From Phlegmacium glaucopus (lineage: Eukaryota; Basidiomycota; Agaricomycetes; Agaricales; Cortinariaceae), in contig MU130544.1 in the NCBI GenBank assembly GCA_015039465.1, positions 116,955 to 180,954 on the forward strand: a stretch of 64,000 bases of DNA, given 5' to 3'. Positions 25,430-36,803 of the stretch are shown piece after piece. The notes beneath the pieces are model-generated. The model did no database searches. It was not told where the DNA came from and saw only the letters and a program-made list of their open reading frames with translations. A program made the translations under genes and the position numbers. The first letter of the stretch is position 1. Each line of letters begins with the position of its first letter.

Positions 25430-25860
25430 ATGTGAACCTAATATTCCGCTGGTCATAACTGGTCTACTCGTCCAGGGTACTAACAGCCAACTCTTTGTTC
25501 ACCACTCCCATATCTAGTCGACTCGCCCTCTTTCATCGACAACCAATCATCCGTTTTTTTCTTCTGCACAGTGCCCATCCTCAACGCCCTTACATTGACA
25601 ACATAACCTAAACAGAATATTGCAATAATACAGTTAGTGGACTGAGAAACATAAATCGTTTGCTTTAGATCTAGAACGCTAAGTGTCACTGACTCAAGCC
25701 GTATATACCTCATGGACGGCGTCTATGCACCTTCCTCAACTTCCGCTTCAACAGACCATTCTTCCAATGTGGTGATTTTCCTCAAATCATTCAGGATATA
25801 ACCCGAGGATTAACGGGAAGAATGCAACGCTTTGATCGAGGTGTGTTTCTTTTCTCTCTT
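25430..25860 (+). pseudogene. SKN1/KRE6-like fragment 3
   Basis: A short decayed copy has the same left border as pseudogene 2 (GGTCTACTCGTCCAGGGTACTAACAG) and pieces of exon 1, exon 6 and exon 7 (TTCCGCTTCAACAGACCATTC). It ends near the exon-7 donor. It sits directly upstream of copy C's promoter side, which suggests a third partial repeat of the duplication unit. Confidence 0.65.
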
Positions 25861-26135
25861 TTGATTCGTTGCTTCTTTTATTGTCACGGGATGTTTCCAG
25901 ATGTTTCCCAGCGAATGTTTGACTATGTTTTGACAGTTGCAATCGGATTGGATAATGATAATGTATGTCATTGTACCTAAAACCTATGACTCTGCTCGGA
26001 TAACGCTGTTAATTATGGAGCGTCCATCTGTCAGGCACAGGCATATACCCCTGTTAAATGCTTGGCGACCCTGCACTGGATTGTCCTCGCGTTAAGTCAG
26101 AGGTCATTATGCTTGTAGACTGCAACATCTATTGA

Positions 26136-28120
26136 ATGGCTTCCACTCAAATACTATCCTCAAAGTCCAGTACTACGAGTGGCGACAATCCAACAAGTAC
26201 CAATAGCCTCCATGCCACCTTCTTTGACAAAACACCAGAAAGAGCAGCCGCCCGTGCGATTTATCTCAAAAATTTCCTAGGTGGTACTGTCTTAACAATC
26301 GTCCTCATCTTCTCCGTTTTCGTCATCTTCTGGAATGCTTTTGCCAATTCTCCTGCTCACAACCTTCCCGGTTGGATAGTGGTACGTCTGATCCTGCTTC
26401 AAAGACAAACGACGAATGATAAACCTCTCCTGCTAATTCAGGACTTCGATGGTAGTCTTCTTGGTCAAGAAATAATTCAAGGATTAAAATTTCAACCAAG
26501 TTTCTCCAAAATTACTTGGACCGTTGTTTCTGCTACTCAATTTCCTTCGGGTATCGAAGATCTTGGACATGCTGTCATGGAGGAACATACATGGGTTGCG
26601 GTTGCCAGTTAAGGCCATGTTATTTCATTTATCAACGGATTTTAGACTAACTCATAATCTTAAGTCAACAAAGGATCTACAGCACGCTTATCTGCTTCAC
26701 TTACTTCTCCCAACGCGTCATACAATGGCGCTGATGCTATAACGGTATTCGTAGTTGAGGCACGCAACGAGATGGCATTGTAAGCCCCTTGTTAAAAATG
26801 AACTATCATCTACAATCATACTTATATATATTCTCAGCACTGGCCTAATCATACCCTCAGTGAGTCTACCCCCATTCGCTAAACGTTTTATCACTTAACA
26901 TACGCCGAGAAAAGGTCCTGCCAGCTTTGGACGCGATTACTAAATCAATTGCACTGCAGAACGGTCAACGTTTATCCAATTCTTCTCTTCTTTCCTCTAT
27001 ACTCTCAATATCTCCGCAAACCATTGTTCAGCCTGTTTCCTATACACTCGCTAATCTAGCACCTTTCAACGTACCCTTGTACGTATCCACTCTATCTACT
27101 TCAAAATGCTTTACTTACTTAACCTATCACAGGGCGTCAGCAGTGACATATATTGGGCTAATCTACCAAATAATTATCTCATTCTTTATGGTCGTACGTC
27201 TCTATTTCTTATCAAATCTTTTCAACGACTAGAAGACAATTCATCACGATAGGTGGTGGGCTTTAACGCTCGAATGGCGTCTGGGCTAGAAAAATCGCTG
27301 TCCACAAGTTCCCTAATCGCCGTTCGATTTGTGTCCGTATTTGGTTCTTTTTTCGCCGTCTCGGTATGTTCCCACCGTTCTTGGAATTTCCAGGCTCATT
27401 GACATAGTGTCTGTAGCTTTTCTACTCCCTTCTCAGCGTGGCGTTCCAGTTAGAGCTTACTAACAGGTATGAAATCACCTCTTTTTTTTATATATTTATT
27501 TTCATTTTTTCCCTTAATTTAGATTTGGCCATGCCGGATTTATCATCTTTTGGATGCTCAATTTTTGTGGCATGCTGGCAGTGTTTGTTGTCTTCCTTTC
27601 CCCCTCATATTACCGAGCCGAGGATTAATGTATTCCCATATCCAGCGGACTCGCATTAGAATCTGTGATTCCATTACTCACGACAAAATTCATACCTTTT
27701 TTCTTACTCACATGGATAATCAGTACGTCTCTCGACCTATTCAAACGCGTTCCAAATGTCCTAACACAATCTACCATAGTAAATATCTCTGTCTGTGTTT
27801 TCCCTATCGAAGTTATGCCTAACTTCTATCGTTACGGATATGCCGTGCCCTTCTACAGCATTTCACGTGCGATGCGGACAATCATATTCGGAACTAAGAA
27901 TGCAGGTGGATAGATTAATTTTTTTATTGATTTTATGTGTATGGGTTAATTTCCTTTTTTTTGCTTCTTTGTTTTGCTAGTTGGATTGTCCTTTGGAATT
28001 ATCCTTGCTTGGACAGCTATCTCTTGCATTACCCTGCCTCTCATCCAGTGGTATGTGCGTAGGAGATCACATCGATCACAGGCTGGACTAGAAAATCAGG
28101 TTTTGCCCACTGAAACGTAG
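26136..28120 (+). CDS. SNG1-like DUF3533 membrane protein
   Basis: Twelve exons: 26136-26381, 26442-26607, 26665-26779, 26838-26859, 26915-27078, 27133-27193, 27253-27363, 27417-27466, 27523-27582, 27646-27722, 27780-27905, 27981-28120. Phases agree and give 445 residues. An N-terminal membrane helix (GTVLTIVLIFSVFVIFW) is followed by an extracytoplasmic region starting GWIVDFDGSLLGQ. Several C-terminal helices follow, with the family-typical FGHAGFIIFWMLN, FYRYGYAVPFYS and RTIIFGTKN. In yeast the family member SNG1 is linked to resistance to nitrosoguanidine and other drugs; the transported substrate, if any, is unknown. It lies just after the duplicated block and seems intact. Confidence 0.87.
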
Positions 28121-29530
28121 TCACATATGGGGTTCTACCTACTCGCTCGCAATGTGCACCTTTCAAAATCTAAATTTAACTGATAGTGGAGATTTTAGTA
28201 AACAAAAGATCTATATCATGTACAGTAATAATATCCAGCACTGTAACCATATACATACAATGTACCCACAGGAAATAGATCATTGTCAAATGTCAATTAT
28301 GTAGAAATGAAACAACCGTACCGAACGAAACTTTCTGTTTTTACCACGCCCGGCCCCCTTGAAACCCGTGCTATAAAATGTAATCTTCGGACCGAATTCT
28401 CGTCGCGTCGAGCTCAAGCGACGATGGAGGCCTTTTGCTACTTTTGAGTGTGAAATTTGTTATATTTATTATAGGCGCCATGTAAATCAAAAGTTGGGAC
28501 TTATGTAAAGGATGGATGTTTATGTGACTTCCTCGTTGATAGGGGATGAAACCACGAGGATAACATATAAGCAAGGGGGAACTGGGCCGTTGTTCCATGA
28601 CCCGAGGTAGAGGGGGAAGGGCTTAAATTTTTCATATATTTAGGGCCATCTGGGCCGTTCCCCAGCATTGTAAGGTATTTGATGGGCTCCTGAGGTCATC
28701 CTGACCAGTTTTTGATGATAATAAAAATATTTAGCCATTGTTGACAAAAATTTAACATAAGGAATCTCCAAAAGAAACATGGGGGATCTCCGAAAACATT
28801 GGAGATATGTTCTCGGAGATTTCCCATCACAGAGAATTGCCATTTTGGGCAGAAACATACCTTATTTAGGGGGAGAAGGGATCAGCCCTCCAGCCCTTAA
28901 GAAAATTTGCCTACCCTGGGCAATTTTTGCAATCCCGGTTCCCCTTGCATAAAAGGGTTTCTAACACGGGTTTGGGAGGGCTTGAGGCGCGGTAATTTTA
29001 AACGACAGACTTCATACAGCGTGATCCACGGTGATCCCGTCTTCCATCACATGATTCACATCACATATACCGAAGTCTGTCTAGGAGAGACTAGAACGCA
29101 TCTCACGTTACTAACATGTCCAGCCCGAAGGGCTTAAATTGGGCAGGAACATACCTTATTTAGGGGGAGAAGGGATCACCCTCCAGCCTTTAAAAACATT
29201 TGCCTACCCTGGGCAATTTTTGCAATCACGGTTCCCCTTGCATAAAGGGTTTCTTGGGAGGGCGTGGGGCGCGGTAATTTTAAACGACAGACTTCATACA
29301 GCGTGATCCACGGTGATCCCGTCTTCCATCACATCACGTATACCGAAGTCTGTCTAGGAGAGACTAGAACGCATCTCACGTTACTAACATAGCCCGATAG
29401 TAATCTAACCCAGCCCTGCCCGGAACAGGGAAGGTATGACAAGACCAGGTTAAAAGGTGGGCGACCATTGCTCTTTCCTGCCATCAGTTCCTCCCCTCAC
29501 AAGCCTGCCTATTGTCCATACTAACTAAAC
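28121..29530. other. Intergenic region with a tandem duplication
   Basis: No gene is supported. About 28850-29140 and 29145-29396 are near-identical tandem copies, reported separately. The apparent ORFs here are inside that repeat. Confidence 0.6.
28850..29396. repeat. Tandem duplication, unit about 294 bp
   Basis: The block starting CATACCTTATTTAGGGGG at 28856 recurs at 29150. The same order follows: CCTACCCTGGGCAATTTTTG, CGGTTCCCCTTGCATAAA, GCGGTAATTTTAAACGAC, GAAGTCTGTCTAGGAGAGAC. The second copy lacks short pieces. Function unknown. Confidence 0.85.
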
Positions 29531-30886
29531 ATGACTACTTCCCCAAACGACGCACTTGTTGTTAAGCTACTTACTGCAGCTAACCAGAAAGAGCGAATCA
29601 TTGATCTTGTAAGATTGTTTCCCCAGACTCGCCATCATTTATAGGTTACTGAGGACTGTGTAACCCTTCGTAGAAAGATGCTGACTTCGTCTTCGACTTT
29701 ATCAACTCGACTCATACAGCCCAGGGAGCGGATGGTCTCCAATTTCGCTACCTTTCTCCTCATATTATACTAACTAAAATCATCGCCCACGTATAGGCTT
29801 CATCACCGTTGTCAACCCTGCCTCTTTCCCCGCCCTTCTCACTGGTGGCGGTGCCATCGGGGTCGGGGTAAATCATTTACAATTGCCTCCGATTAATTAT
29901 GACGTTTCGTTCTAACACCGATAATCAGGTAATCGGCCCCTGCGGCCTCAACACTCCCCACATCCACCCTCGTGGATCCGAGATTCAAATTAATGTCGGC
30001 GGGGGAGTCTTGATGGCTCAATTCATCCAGGAAAATAGTGCACGAGTAGTTAATAACCTCCTGCCCCCAGGATCGGCAACTGTGTTCCCGTTCGTCACCT
30101 TTTTCACGTCGACACCGTCTCCCACAACTTATAAACCACACAATTTTATTTTATTTTATCTCCAGGAAAGGGGCCATTCACTTCCAACAGAATCTTGGAT
30201 GCAATCCTGTTACCTTCATCGCCAGTTTTGATTCTGTCGATGCCGGTGTTTCGCAGGTAGCTCTCAATCTGTTTATGTTGGACAAGGAGGTCCTTAGTGC
30301 TACTTTCAATGATATTGGGGTGGAGTTTTTGGACAAGTTGGTCGTACCCCCTAACATCGCTCTCGGTATGTGGCTTCCAGTTTGACATTTTTCAATGTTT
30401 CAGAGTCTCTAATCAAACTTATAGGAGCTCAGTCGTGTTTCGATCGCTGTGGAATTAACCGCAATAAATTCGTGTTCAAGTATGTATTGAATATAACCAC
30501 TCTCCTCCATTCTAGTAACCATCATCTTTCATAGCGGAACATTCGCTGACTTTTTTGAGTCCACTAAAAACCACAAAGCGCTCGTCTCTGCCAGTCCCTA
30601 TCAAGCAATGTTAGGGTCTGGAAGCGACCCTAACACCATGTCTGGAATATTCAGCAGGTCATTCGCCCCCAGCCAGGGGATCTCATTCTGTGAAAACCCT
30701 TTGCGATCCACCGTCATCGGACTCAGCGCTACTCTCATTACCGTGATTCTCCTCGCGTTGTTTGTGGTCATTAAGGGCATGCGCAGCCAGCGTAAGGCTA
30801 AAAAGGCCCAGCATTTGGAGGATGTGAGTGCGAATATAGTTAATGCCCCGTATAGCGATGCTGTGGTGTTTGTAGAGAAAGCATGA
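29531..30886 (+). CDS. Cupin-domain protein with C-terminal transmembrane anchor
   Basis: Seven exons: 29531-29608, 29674-29734, 29797-29867, 29929-30089, 30166-30365, 30425-30479, 30535-30886. Phases agree and give 325 residues. Residues about 27-45 read KDADFVFDFINSTHT, followed by a cupin-1 metal-binding signature, NTPHIHPRGSE (HxH-x4-E), then FPKGAIHFQQN for the second motif. This resembles spherulin/germin-like fungal cupins, many of which are secreted. Here no N-terminal signal peptide is seen (MTTSPNDALVV). Instead a single hydrophobic segment near the C-terminus (STVIGLSATLITVILLALF, about residues 250-270) is followed by a basic tail. Enzymatic role unknown. It is convergent with the COA1-like gene. 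Confidence 0.85.
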
Positions 30887-31264
30887 GGTCACAGCGATGA
30901 GATGGCGGATGGATTAGTGACCTAGTATTGTTTGTATTTGATGTTGAAACTCCATCAATGGAAGCTCGAAATCTATATTTAATAAACCGTTTATATCGGA
31001 AAAAGGAAAAGAAGAAACCAGGTAAACAATATAGTACCCAGTCGATCATCACCACTCGGGTTGTCGGATCTGGATGTCCGGTGCCGTTAAGAAAGGCTTC
31101 AAAAGTTTTAGACACGACAAAAAGATTATTCAGTGTATGTTTCAAGATGAACGCTCATTGTCAGAAAAACAGGAGGCCGAGAGCTAGTTCACGTGAGAGG
31201 CGGTGGCGATTGCGGCTTGTCAAGATATATTAACGAAGAATTTCCGTCGTTGGAAGATATTGGA
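30887..31264. other. Convergent intergenic spacer
   Basis: This is a short 3'-to-3' spacer between the cupin and COA1-like genes, with no gene or repeat recognised. Confidence 0.5.
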
Positions 31265-32160
31265 TTAAACGGGAGGTAAATCTGAGATATTGACAACTGT
31301 GCCATCATCACAGATAACTCTAAATCGAACTGTTCAGTTTCACCAAAGCAGAAATAAAAGCACCTAAGCGATAAAAGAAAGGCTATGATAATCTGAACAG
31401 ACGCACGAACAGTGTAAGGAGCTCCCTTCTCCTTTCTAATACTTGTGAAATAGAGCGTGCCAGAACCTGGGTATGAATCGTCAGAAAGAATAGAAACAAA
31501 ACTTAAAAGATGACAAGACCTTTTGATCCTCGTATTCTGAAGCTCACATCAATGTTCCCTTGTAGTTGACCGATCTAATAAACATAAATGATGAGCGATT
31601 TACAACAAAGCATTTGAACAATATCGGGGCTTGCAAGGAAAAGAAGGAAAGTACTCACCTGACCAGACACATATGGATCACCATTCAACCACCACTCTGG
31701 TTGAGGTCTAATCACCTCGCCCAAAACCCCATGTAATTGAGGATCGGCTTTCACAGCACGAAGTATACTTCTAAACACTGAGCTGGACAGTTTTTCATCG
31801 TTCCTAACGTAAGTAATAAATGCTGCCCATGCAGAACCCCCGACAATCAGAACTCCGAGAGCCACAGGCCACCTGGACTATCGAACAGATCCCAAGTTAA
31901 AAATCAGAAATAAGAATCATGATAGGGCGAAAGTGGCCAAAAAAAACCTTTGCTGTAGGGAGCTCCCTAAAAGGTGGGTGCTTCGCGTAGTATGGTCGCG
32001 GTCTTGATGTTTCAGAAAAGGTTTCAATTACAGGTTGACGCGATGGAAGAGGTGGTCGTGGAAGTTGTGTTCCAAAGTATCGAGCCAATAAGTTTGGGAG
32101 GAGATCCCGTTCAAAGGTAAGTCTAGCAGGTTTGAGAGAACGGTTCAAGATGGCAGACAT
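31265..32160 (-). CDS. COA1: Cytochrome oxidase assembly factor COA1-like protein
   Basis: Five exons on the minus strand: 32160-31948, 31877-31659, 31574-31520, 31466-31407, 31329-31265, giving 203 residues. The N-terminus is basic and hydroxylated (MSAILNRSLKPARLTFERD), as expected of a mitochondrial targeting sequence. A membrane helix follows (VALGVLIVGGSAWAAF). After it comes the COA1-family intermembrane-space domain: a short helix ending GVLGEVIRP, then QGNIDVSFRIRGSKGSG, LYFTSIRK and LRFRVICDDGTVVNI. In yeast Coa1 assists early Cox1 maturation at the inner membrane. All junctions are GT-AG, and the exon-4 donor was chosen by frame (GTGCGT). Confidence 0.85.
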
Positions 32161-32888
32161 TTTAAACGAATAGTGAATACGCTATGGTTCTGAGCTCGAT
32201 GGCATGGATGTGGTATGTAGAGACACGCATTGTCACATGATTCCGGTTACACCCTTGCTTGGTGATTACACGTGATTTTTGATTCTCGCCGAATCTTTTG
32301 ATCAGGGTTATTCGCTGAGCGTCAAGGTGAGGCTAGAAACAAGTTGTCTCAACTTGAAGATAGGACTTCAAAATAAAAACATGTAACAAATGTGATTATA
32401 AGTATGAGAAACTTATCGGTAAATTGATTCAAAATTGGTTTTTGCTGGTTTCAGAAACCTAAAAACCAGCAAACAATCATACATTAATGCAAGCCATTAA
32501 CAAGTTAAAAATGTACAGAAGCACCACTCATTAATAAACTTATGATAGGTTTTGAGGTTTTTGTAGACCGGTTTCTTAAGTGGTTTTTGTTAAAACATAC
32601 CTGGCTCTTGAACTGTTGAGGTTTTTGGGTTTTATGCCGGCTTTTTATGGATTTTCTGGACCTCAAAAAACCTCAAGGTCAGCTTACTGATGTAGTCCGA
32701 AAGGAAATAAATCTATAAGCTCCTGACAGTGGTTAAGCTCAAGGTAAGCTCTTATTTGAGCACCCGAAACTCCGACCAGCAAGCCGGCTGTCAGCCTGTC
32801 ACAGTCTTATCTGTACCTACTCCTATCCACATGTAAATCCGTGTGAACAAGAGATCACGCTTATCAGCCGTCGTTACTCAGTGAGTTC
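32161..32888. promoter_or_regulatory. Divergent intergenic region (COA1-like / F-box-like)
   Basis: No gene is seen. The region must contain both promoters. A stretch at 32440-32670 contains short imperfect repeats of GGTTTTTG and AAAAACC in both orientations, possibly an old palindromic element. Confidence 0.45.
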
Positions 32889-34408
32889 ATGGTTCTCTCA
32901 TTCCCAATTCCCCAAGATGTTATTGACACCATACTATACAAACTACGCTACCAGTACTCAACCTTGAAGCAATGCTCCCTCGTTTCCCGTTCATTCTATC
33001 CAACAAGTCGTAAACTGCTGTTCGGCATCGTCAGGCTCTATAATCAGCAACGATGTCAACAATTCCTACACCTCCTCACGAATAACTCATATTTGAGCAG
33101 TTTTGTCAAGGAACTTTACATAATTTCCAACAGTCCATACCCCCCAGATCCGAAGAAACATTGGATTATTGAAGATACAACACTTCCGCTAGTACTCAAC
33201 GTGCTATCGTCTCTACGATCCTGCACTTTGTACTCAGGAGCATGCCTCTGTGAAGATGTTCGTCTTAGTTGGAGGGATTTCTCTGATAATCTGGACGTTG
33301 CGTTATGGAGACTATTTCAGTCCCGCGACTTCACCGACCTTACCATTGATCGCATCCACGATATTCCCGGCCGCTATCTTAACCGTCTAGGAAGGTTAAA
33401 ACTCCTAAGTTTATCACGCGTCTCATTTGACCCTCACACTCCTCCACGCAAATTTATCGAGTTCGAACACACCGAACACAATACTCTCCAGGGATACTTG
33501 GATTCATTCAAGATCATGGGATGTCTCGAATACGAATGCACTAGCTTTCAAGATCTTGAAGGGTTTGCTTTTACCGACTTTCTTATCCATCCGCAAGCAC
33601 CCTTGCAATTTTCAAAAATGCGCGAAGTTTATATTCAAGGTGGTGATGAATTAATCAACATAGGGTGGAGGATGGTGACAGCCGCAGCAAAGTCACTGGA
33701 ATTATTTGCTTGGGATGTTGAAGCTTCTGCAAGGTTGAACAGAGGTAATGCCATAAATTCATAGTTGGCTATTATCATCCTCATCCGTATTGAACAGTTC
33801 CTGGAGAGTTTGATTCGGCTAACCTCTGTATAACCTCCAACCTACGCTTTGTTCTGCTTGGGTCATCCATCTACGGTGGAAAATCTGATCTCTTTCACTG
33901 GGCTGGTCGTATGTTCAGGGCTTTGGCACAGCAGAGCCGATTAGAGGCTGTTGCTTTAGTCATGTCGACGGACTCAATGGCATACACAGATATGCCAGAA
34001 TTATACGAGACGAGTACGATGTGGGATCAACTGGATTTTTCATTCTCCGTTGGACATCGCAGATTACGCCAGGTTCAAATCGACATCATGGGAGATCGCA
34101 GAATTGAGATGGTTGAGGTCAGACGTGAAGCGCAAGACATAGTGGAGCGTCGATTACCTTTCCTTCACGGAGCTGGATATCTGAACGTCTCCTTCAGCTC
34201 TCTGCTGAACCTTCCATTCGACCAGCCTTCAGCATTCGAGATGATACGCGAAGAATTTTCTTTGCAGGTCACTGGACCGAAGCGGGGAGGATGGTTAGGT
34301 GTTAAAGGTAGACCGATTATTCCCATGTCTGATCAAGAACGCGACGAGTATATGGCGAAGTTGGGGTGGGGACCGAACAGGTTACAAGCTTCAATCTCCT
34401 TAACCTAA
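32889..34408 (+). CDS. F-box-like protein
   Basis: Two exons, 32889-33744 and 33798-34408, give 488 residues. The N-terminus (FPIPQDVIDTILYKL, then LKQCSLVSRSFYPTSRKLLF) has the F-box layout typical of the large agaricomycete F-box families. These link substrates to SCF ubiquitin ligases. The rest is a leucine-rich, irregular-repeat-like region (LTIDRIHDIPGRYLNRLGRLKLLSLSRV in part) without a recognised domain. The start is the first ATG of the open frame and lies directly before the F-box. Confidence 0.75.
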
Positions 34409-34733
34409 GTTCTCCTGTCGTGATACACTAGCGTTACCTCAATAACTCCTGGACTTATGGGTTACATGACTGATCTTGTGTAAATACCATCTTAGAACCG
34501 GCACATCGGACTCGCATATCGTAGTGGATCGTGACGAAGACAGCGCCGTAGTATTCCTCGAGGAATGTCAGACTAAATCGGGATCGACACGTTGGCCGTT
34601 CGAGAGTTATCAGATATTGGGACACTGGGGAAGAGCGAAATGTCAAAATGAAGGCCGACATCGGAAGCTTGAGCTTCAACGTTGATTATTAATAGATTGA
34701 TGGTCGAGCTTCGGTCTGCTTCGGTCCGGAGGG
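34409..34733. other. Intergenic, 3' flank of the F-box-like gene
   Basis: No supported coding sequence. A short GC-rich stretch at 34700-34733 (GGTCTGCTTCGGTCCGG) borders the following element. Confidence 0.45.
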
Positions 34734-34739
34734 GGACTG

Positions 34740-35149
34740 CAGGACCCCCGAAAGCCCCCTGTGAGGTAGGTTTTCGCCAAAAAGTCGGTATGCGGACGGT
34801 TTTTCGGCTCTGCGAGGCCGGTTCGTAGGCGGACTTTTGTTCCGACCTCCGTCAGGTGCCATTTGTATGTGGACTTCTGTACCTACATAGCCCTAAAAAT
34901 GTTCCAAAATCCGCAAAAATACCCAATTTTTTTTTTAACCACCCCAGTCGGCGACCTTCCGGGACTTATGCCGTATGCGGACTATCAAACCTACCTTCGG
35001 TGATGGGTGGGTCTGTATGTGGACTTTTGAACCTACATCTGGCCCAAAAAGTGACCGTTTGTATGCGGTCCTGGTACCTAGCTCCGCCTGCGGCGGGCCA
35101 TTTGTATGCGGACTTGAGACTACCTCCTAGAGGGCTTTCGGGGGTCCTG
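34740..35149. mobile_element. GC-rich inverted-repeat element with internal 42-bp repeats
   Basis: The ends are inverted repeats of about 35 bp, starting CAGGACCCCCGAAAGCCC on both sides. Direct repeats GGACTG flank at 34734-34739 and 35150-35155. Inside, a degenerate repeat carrying GTATGYGGACTT recurs at 34824, 34866, 34972, 35014, 35056 and 35105, mostly at 42-bp spacing. The ORF at 34856-35371 runs through this repeat and is not taken as a gene. CAG...CTG ends and subterminal repeats fit a hAT-like non-autonomous element, although only 6 bp of target duplication is visible. Confidence 0.65.
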
Positions 35150-35155
35150 GGACTG

Positions 35156-36123
35156 CCGTCTCATGTGATGTCGCATCACCCCTATCAGATCTGGGTATTT
35201 CGGCAACCCCTGGCACCCGGTTCAGGCAGGTGCATCGTTGCAGGACCCGTGCAATACCAGAAAATGCTAGATCCCGAAATGGGGTTTTTACAGTCTATAG
35301 GTGCCAAAAAATCATTTCTGGCCCTCGGAAAACTCTCAGAAGGTCATCTACGTGAAAATATAGTTAATTAACTAAATTTTGTATCGAAACTCACAATCAT
35401 CCTCGTCATCATCCTTGAGAAATCCGCCTCCCTTTCGAGAGAGCTTACCTTCAGTTCTTTCTTGCTGTCCTGAAGTACTCAGAAATTGGGCCAGCCGCCA
35501 TATCAACTGCAGTCTGCTAATAATTCAACAGTCGGTGTCAAGCAAAGATAGAAATTTAAAAGAGGGAATAGTACCAGGATTCACCGTGGAAATTTTACAA
35601 TCAACCGACAATAAATTTAAAATAGTGCTAGTGGGAAGTTACACAAATTATCCAAGATTAAAAAACTTGAGGTGTTTTACCAGGTTTTACCCAACCACGA
35701 ACGTGCAAGGTTAAGTCACGTGCATGCATCACATGACGTGACAGAAATCAGACCCACTAATGGATTCAAGCTTGACACTGCTTGAAACTCCTATCAGCTC
35801 CCATTAGCAACGTAGGCGTTAATAATATATCGCTAATTTCTTATTTCTACCTAGTTCTACTGGTCGTCTATCGACAAATCTACCTTACACAGGACGGTCT
35901 TGGGACGGTCACCGGTCCCATCCCCACGGCGATAGATAGAACCGTCCATCTAAATGGTCAGGTGTCTAATGCTAGAGCAATTCAGTATAAAATAAATTGC
36001 TTTTGCGGCGGAATTCTCCAGCTGGCCTCACTCCCTCCCTCACGAACAATTCAAAAAAATTATCAGCCAACGCCTGACGTTGTCTTTTGCATATTTTCAT
36101 CACTATTTCACATTATTATCAAC
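35156..36123. other. Intergenic region, no convincing gene
   Basis: An open stretch at 35379-35714 (111 codons, Ser-rich start) has no recognisable domain and no clear promoter, and I do not call it a gene. The last 100 bp before 36124 are A/T-rich with pyrimidine stretches, as expected for a promoter. Confidence 0.4.
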
Positions 36124-36803
36124 ATGGTCGGACCTTATGTTTTCCTTCTTGTCATCACTCTTGCTACAGGGCCGGCACTATCTTTTTCCGACGAGTATGA
36201 ACGGTATGTATTATAGTCTGCAGTCACACTACAGTTAACTGATCTTTGTACTGCAGACGCAGCAGCGAACTTGACCACATTCGGTACGGGCGTGGGTTCG
36301 TCGACAGGCGGGATTCTGGAGTGCTTTACGGCCGCGACCTGGAGTTTGCAGACTTCCTTGAGAAACGCATGCACATGATACATCCTGCCAGCGCTGCCAT
36401 CGCCATGGGGTCGTCACCAATAGTAGGCACTGCAGCGGGTGCTGTAGGTAAAGGACTGCTCAAAGGAACAAAAGCATTAGGGCATTTAATAGGGTCACAG
36501 GGGCTGAATACACTGTCAGTATATTTCCGTCAGCTGTATTCCAGGATGACTCGCATCTTACAATGCATTTTAATCAGGAACAATGTCAAAACTACTAGCG
36601 ATATAGTCAAGAATGGCTTTGCAGCTTACCACGATGGCAACAAATGGAATTCCAATATCCCGGGGGCACGTCCGCCTGCCCCTTCCGTCTTAAATGTCCA
36701 TATCCAGCGTCGCGAGCTTGAATATGAGGAAGAATTCGGACGTGACCTCCACAATGAAGAACTCTTTGGGAGAGAATATCTTGTTGATGATATTGATTAT
36801 TAG
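36124..36803 (+). CDS. Small secreted-type protein of unknown function
   Basis: Two exons, 36124-36203 and 36257-36803, give 208 residues. A clear signal peptide (MVGPYVFLLVITLATGPALS) is followed by charged segments with recurring short motifs: YGRDLEF, FGRDLHNEELFGREY. The middle is small-residue-rich (SSPIVGTAAGAVGKGLLKG). No domain is recognised. Repeated FGR/YGR-plus-acidic motifs and dibasic sites could be cleavage sites, but this is inference. The start is the ATG immediately before the signal peptide. Confidence 0.6.

Noticed and set aside
34856..35371. 171-codon ORF
   Set aside because: It runs through the 42-bp repeats and the inverted end of the GC-rich element and is best explained by their composition.
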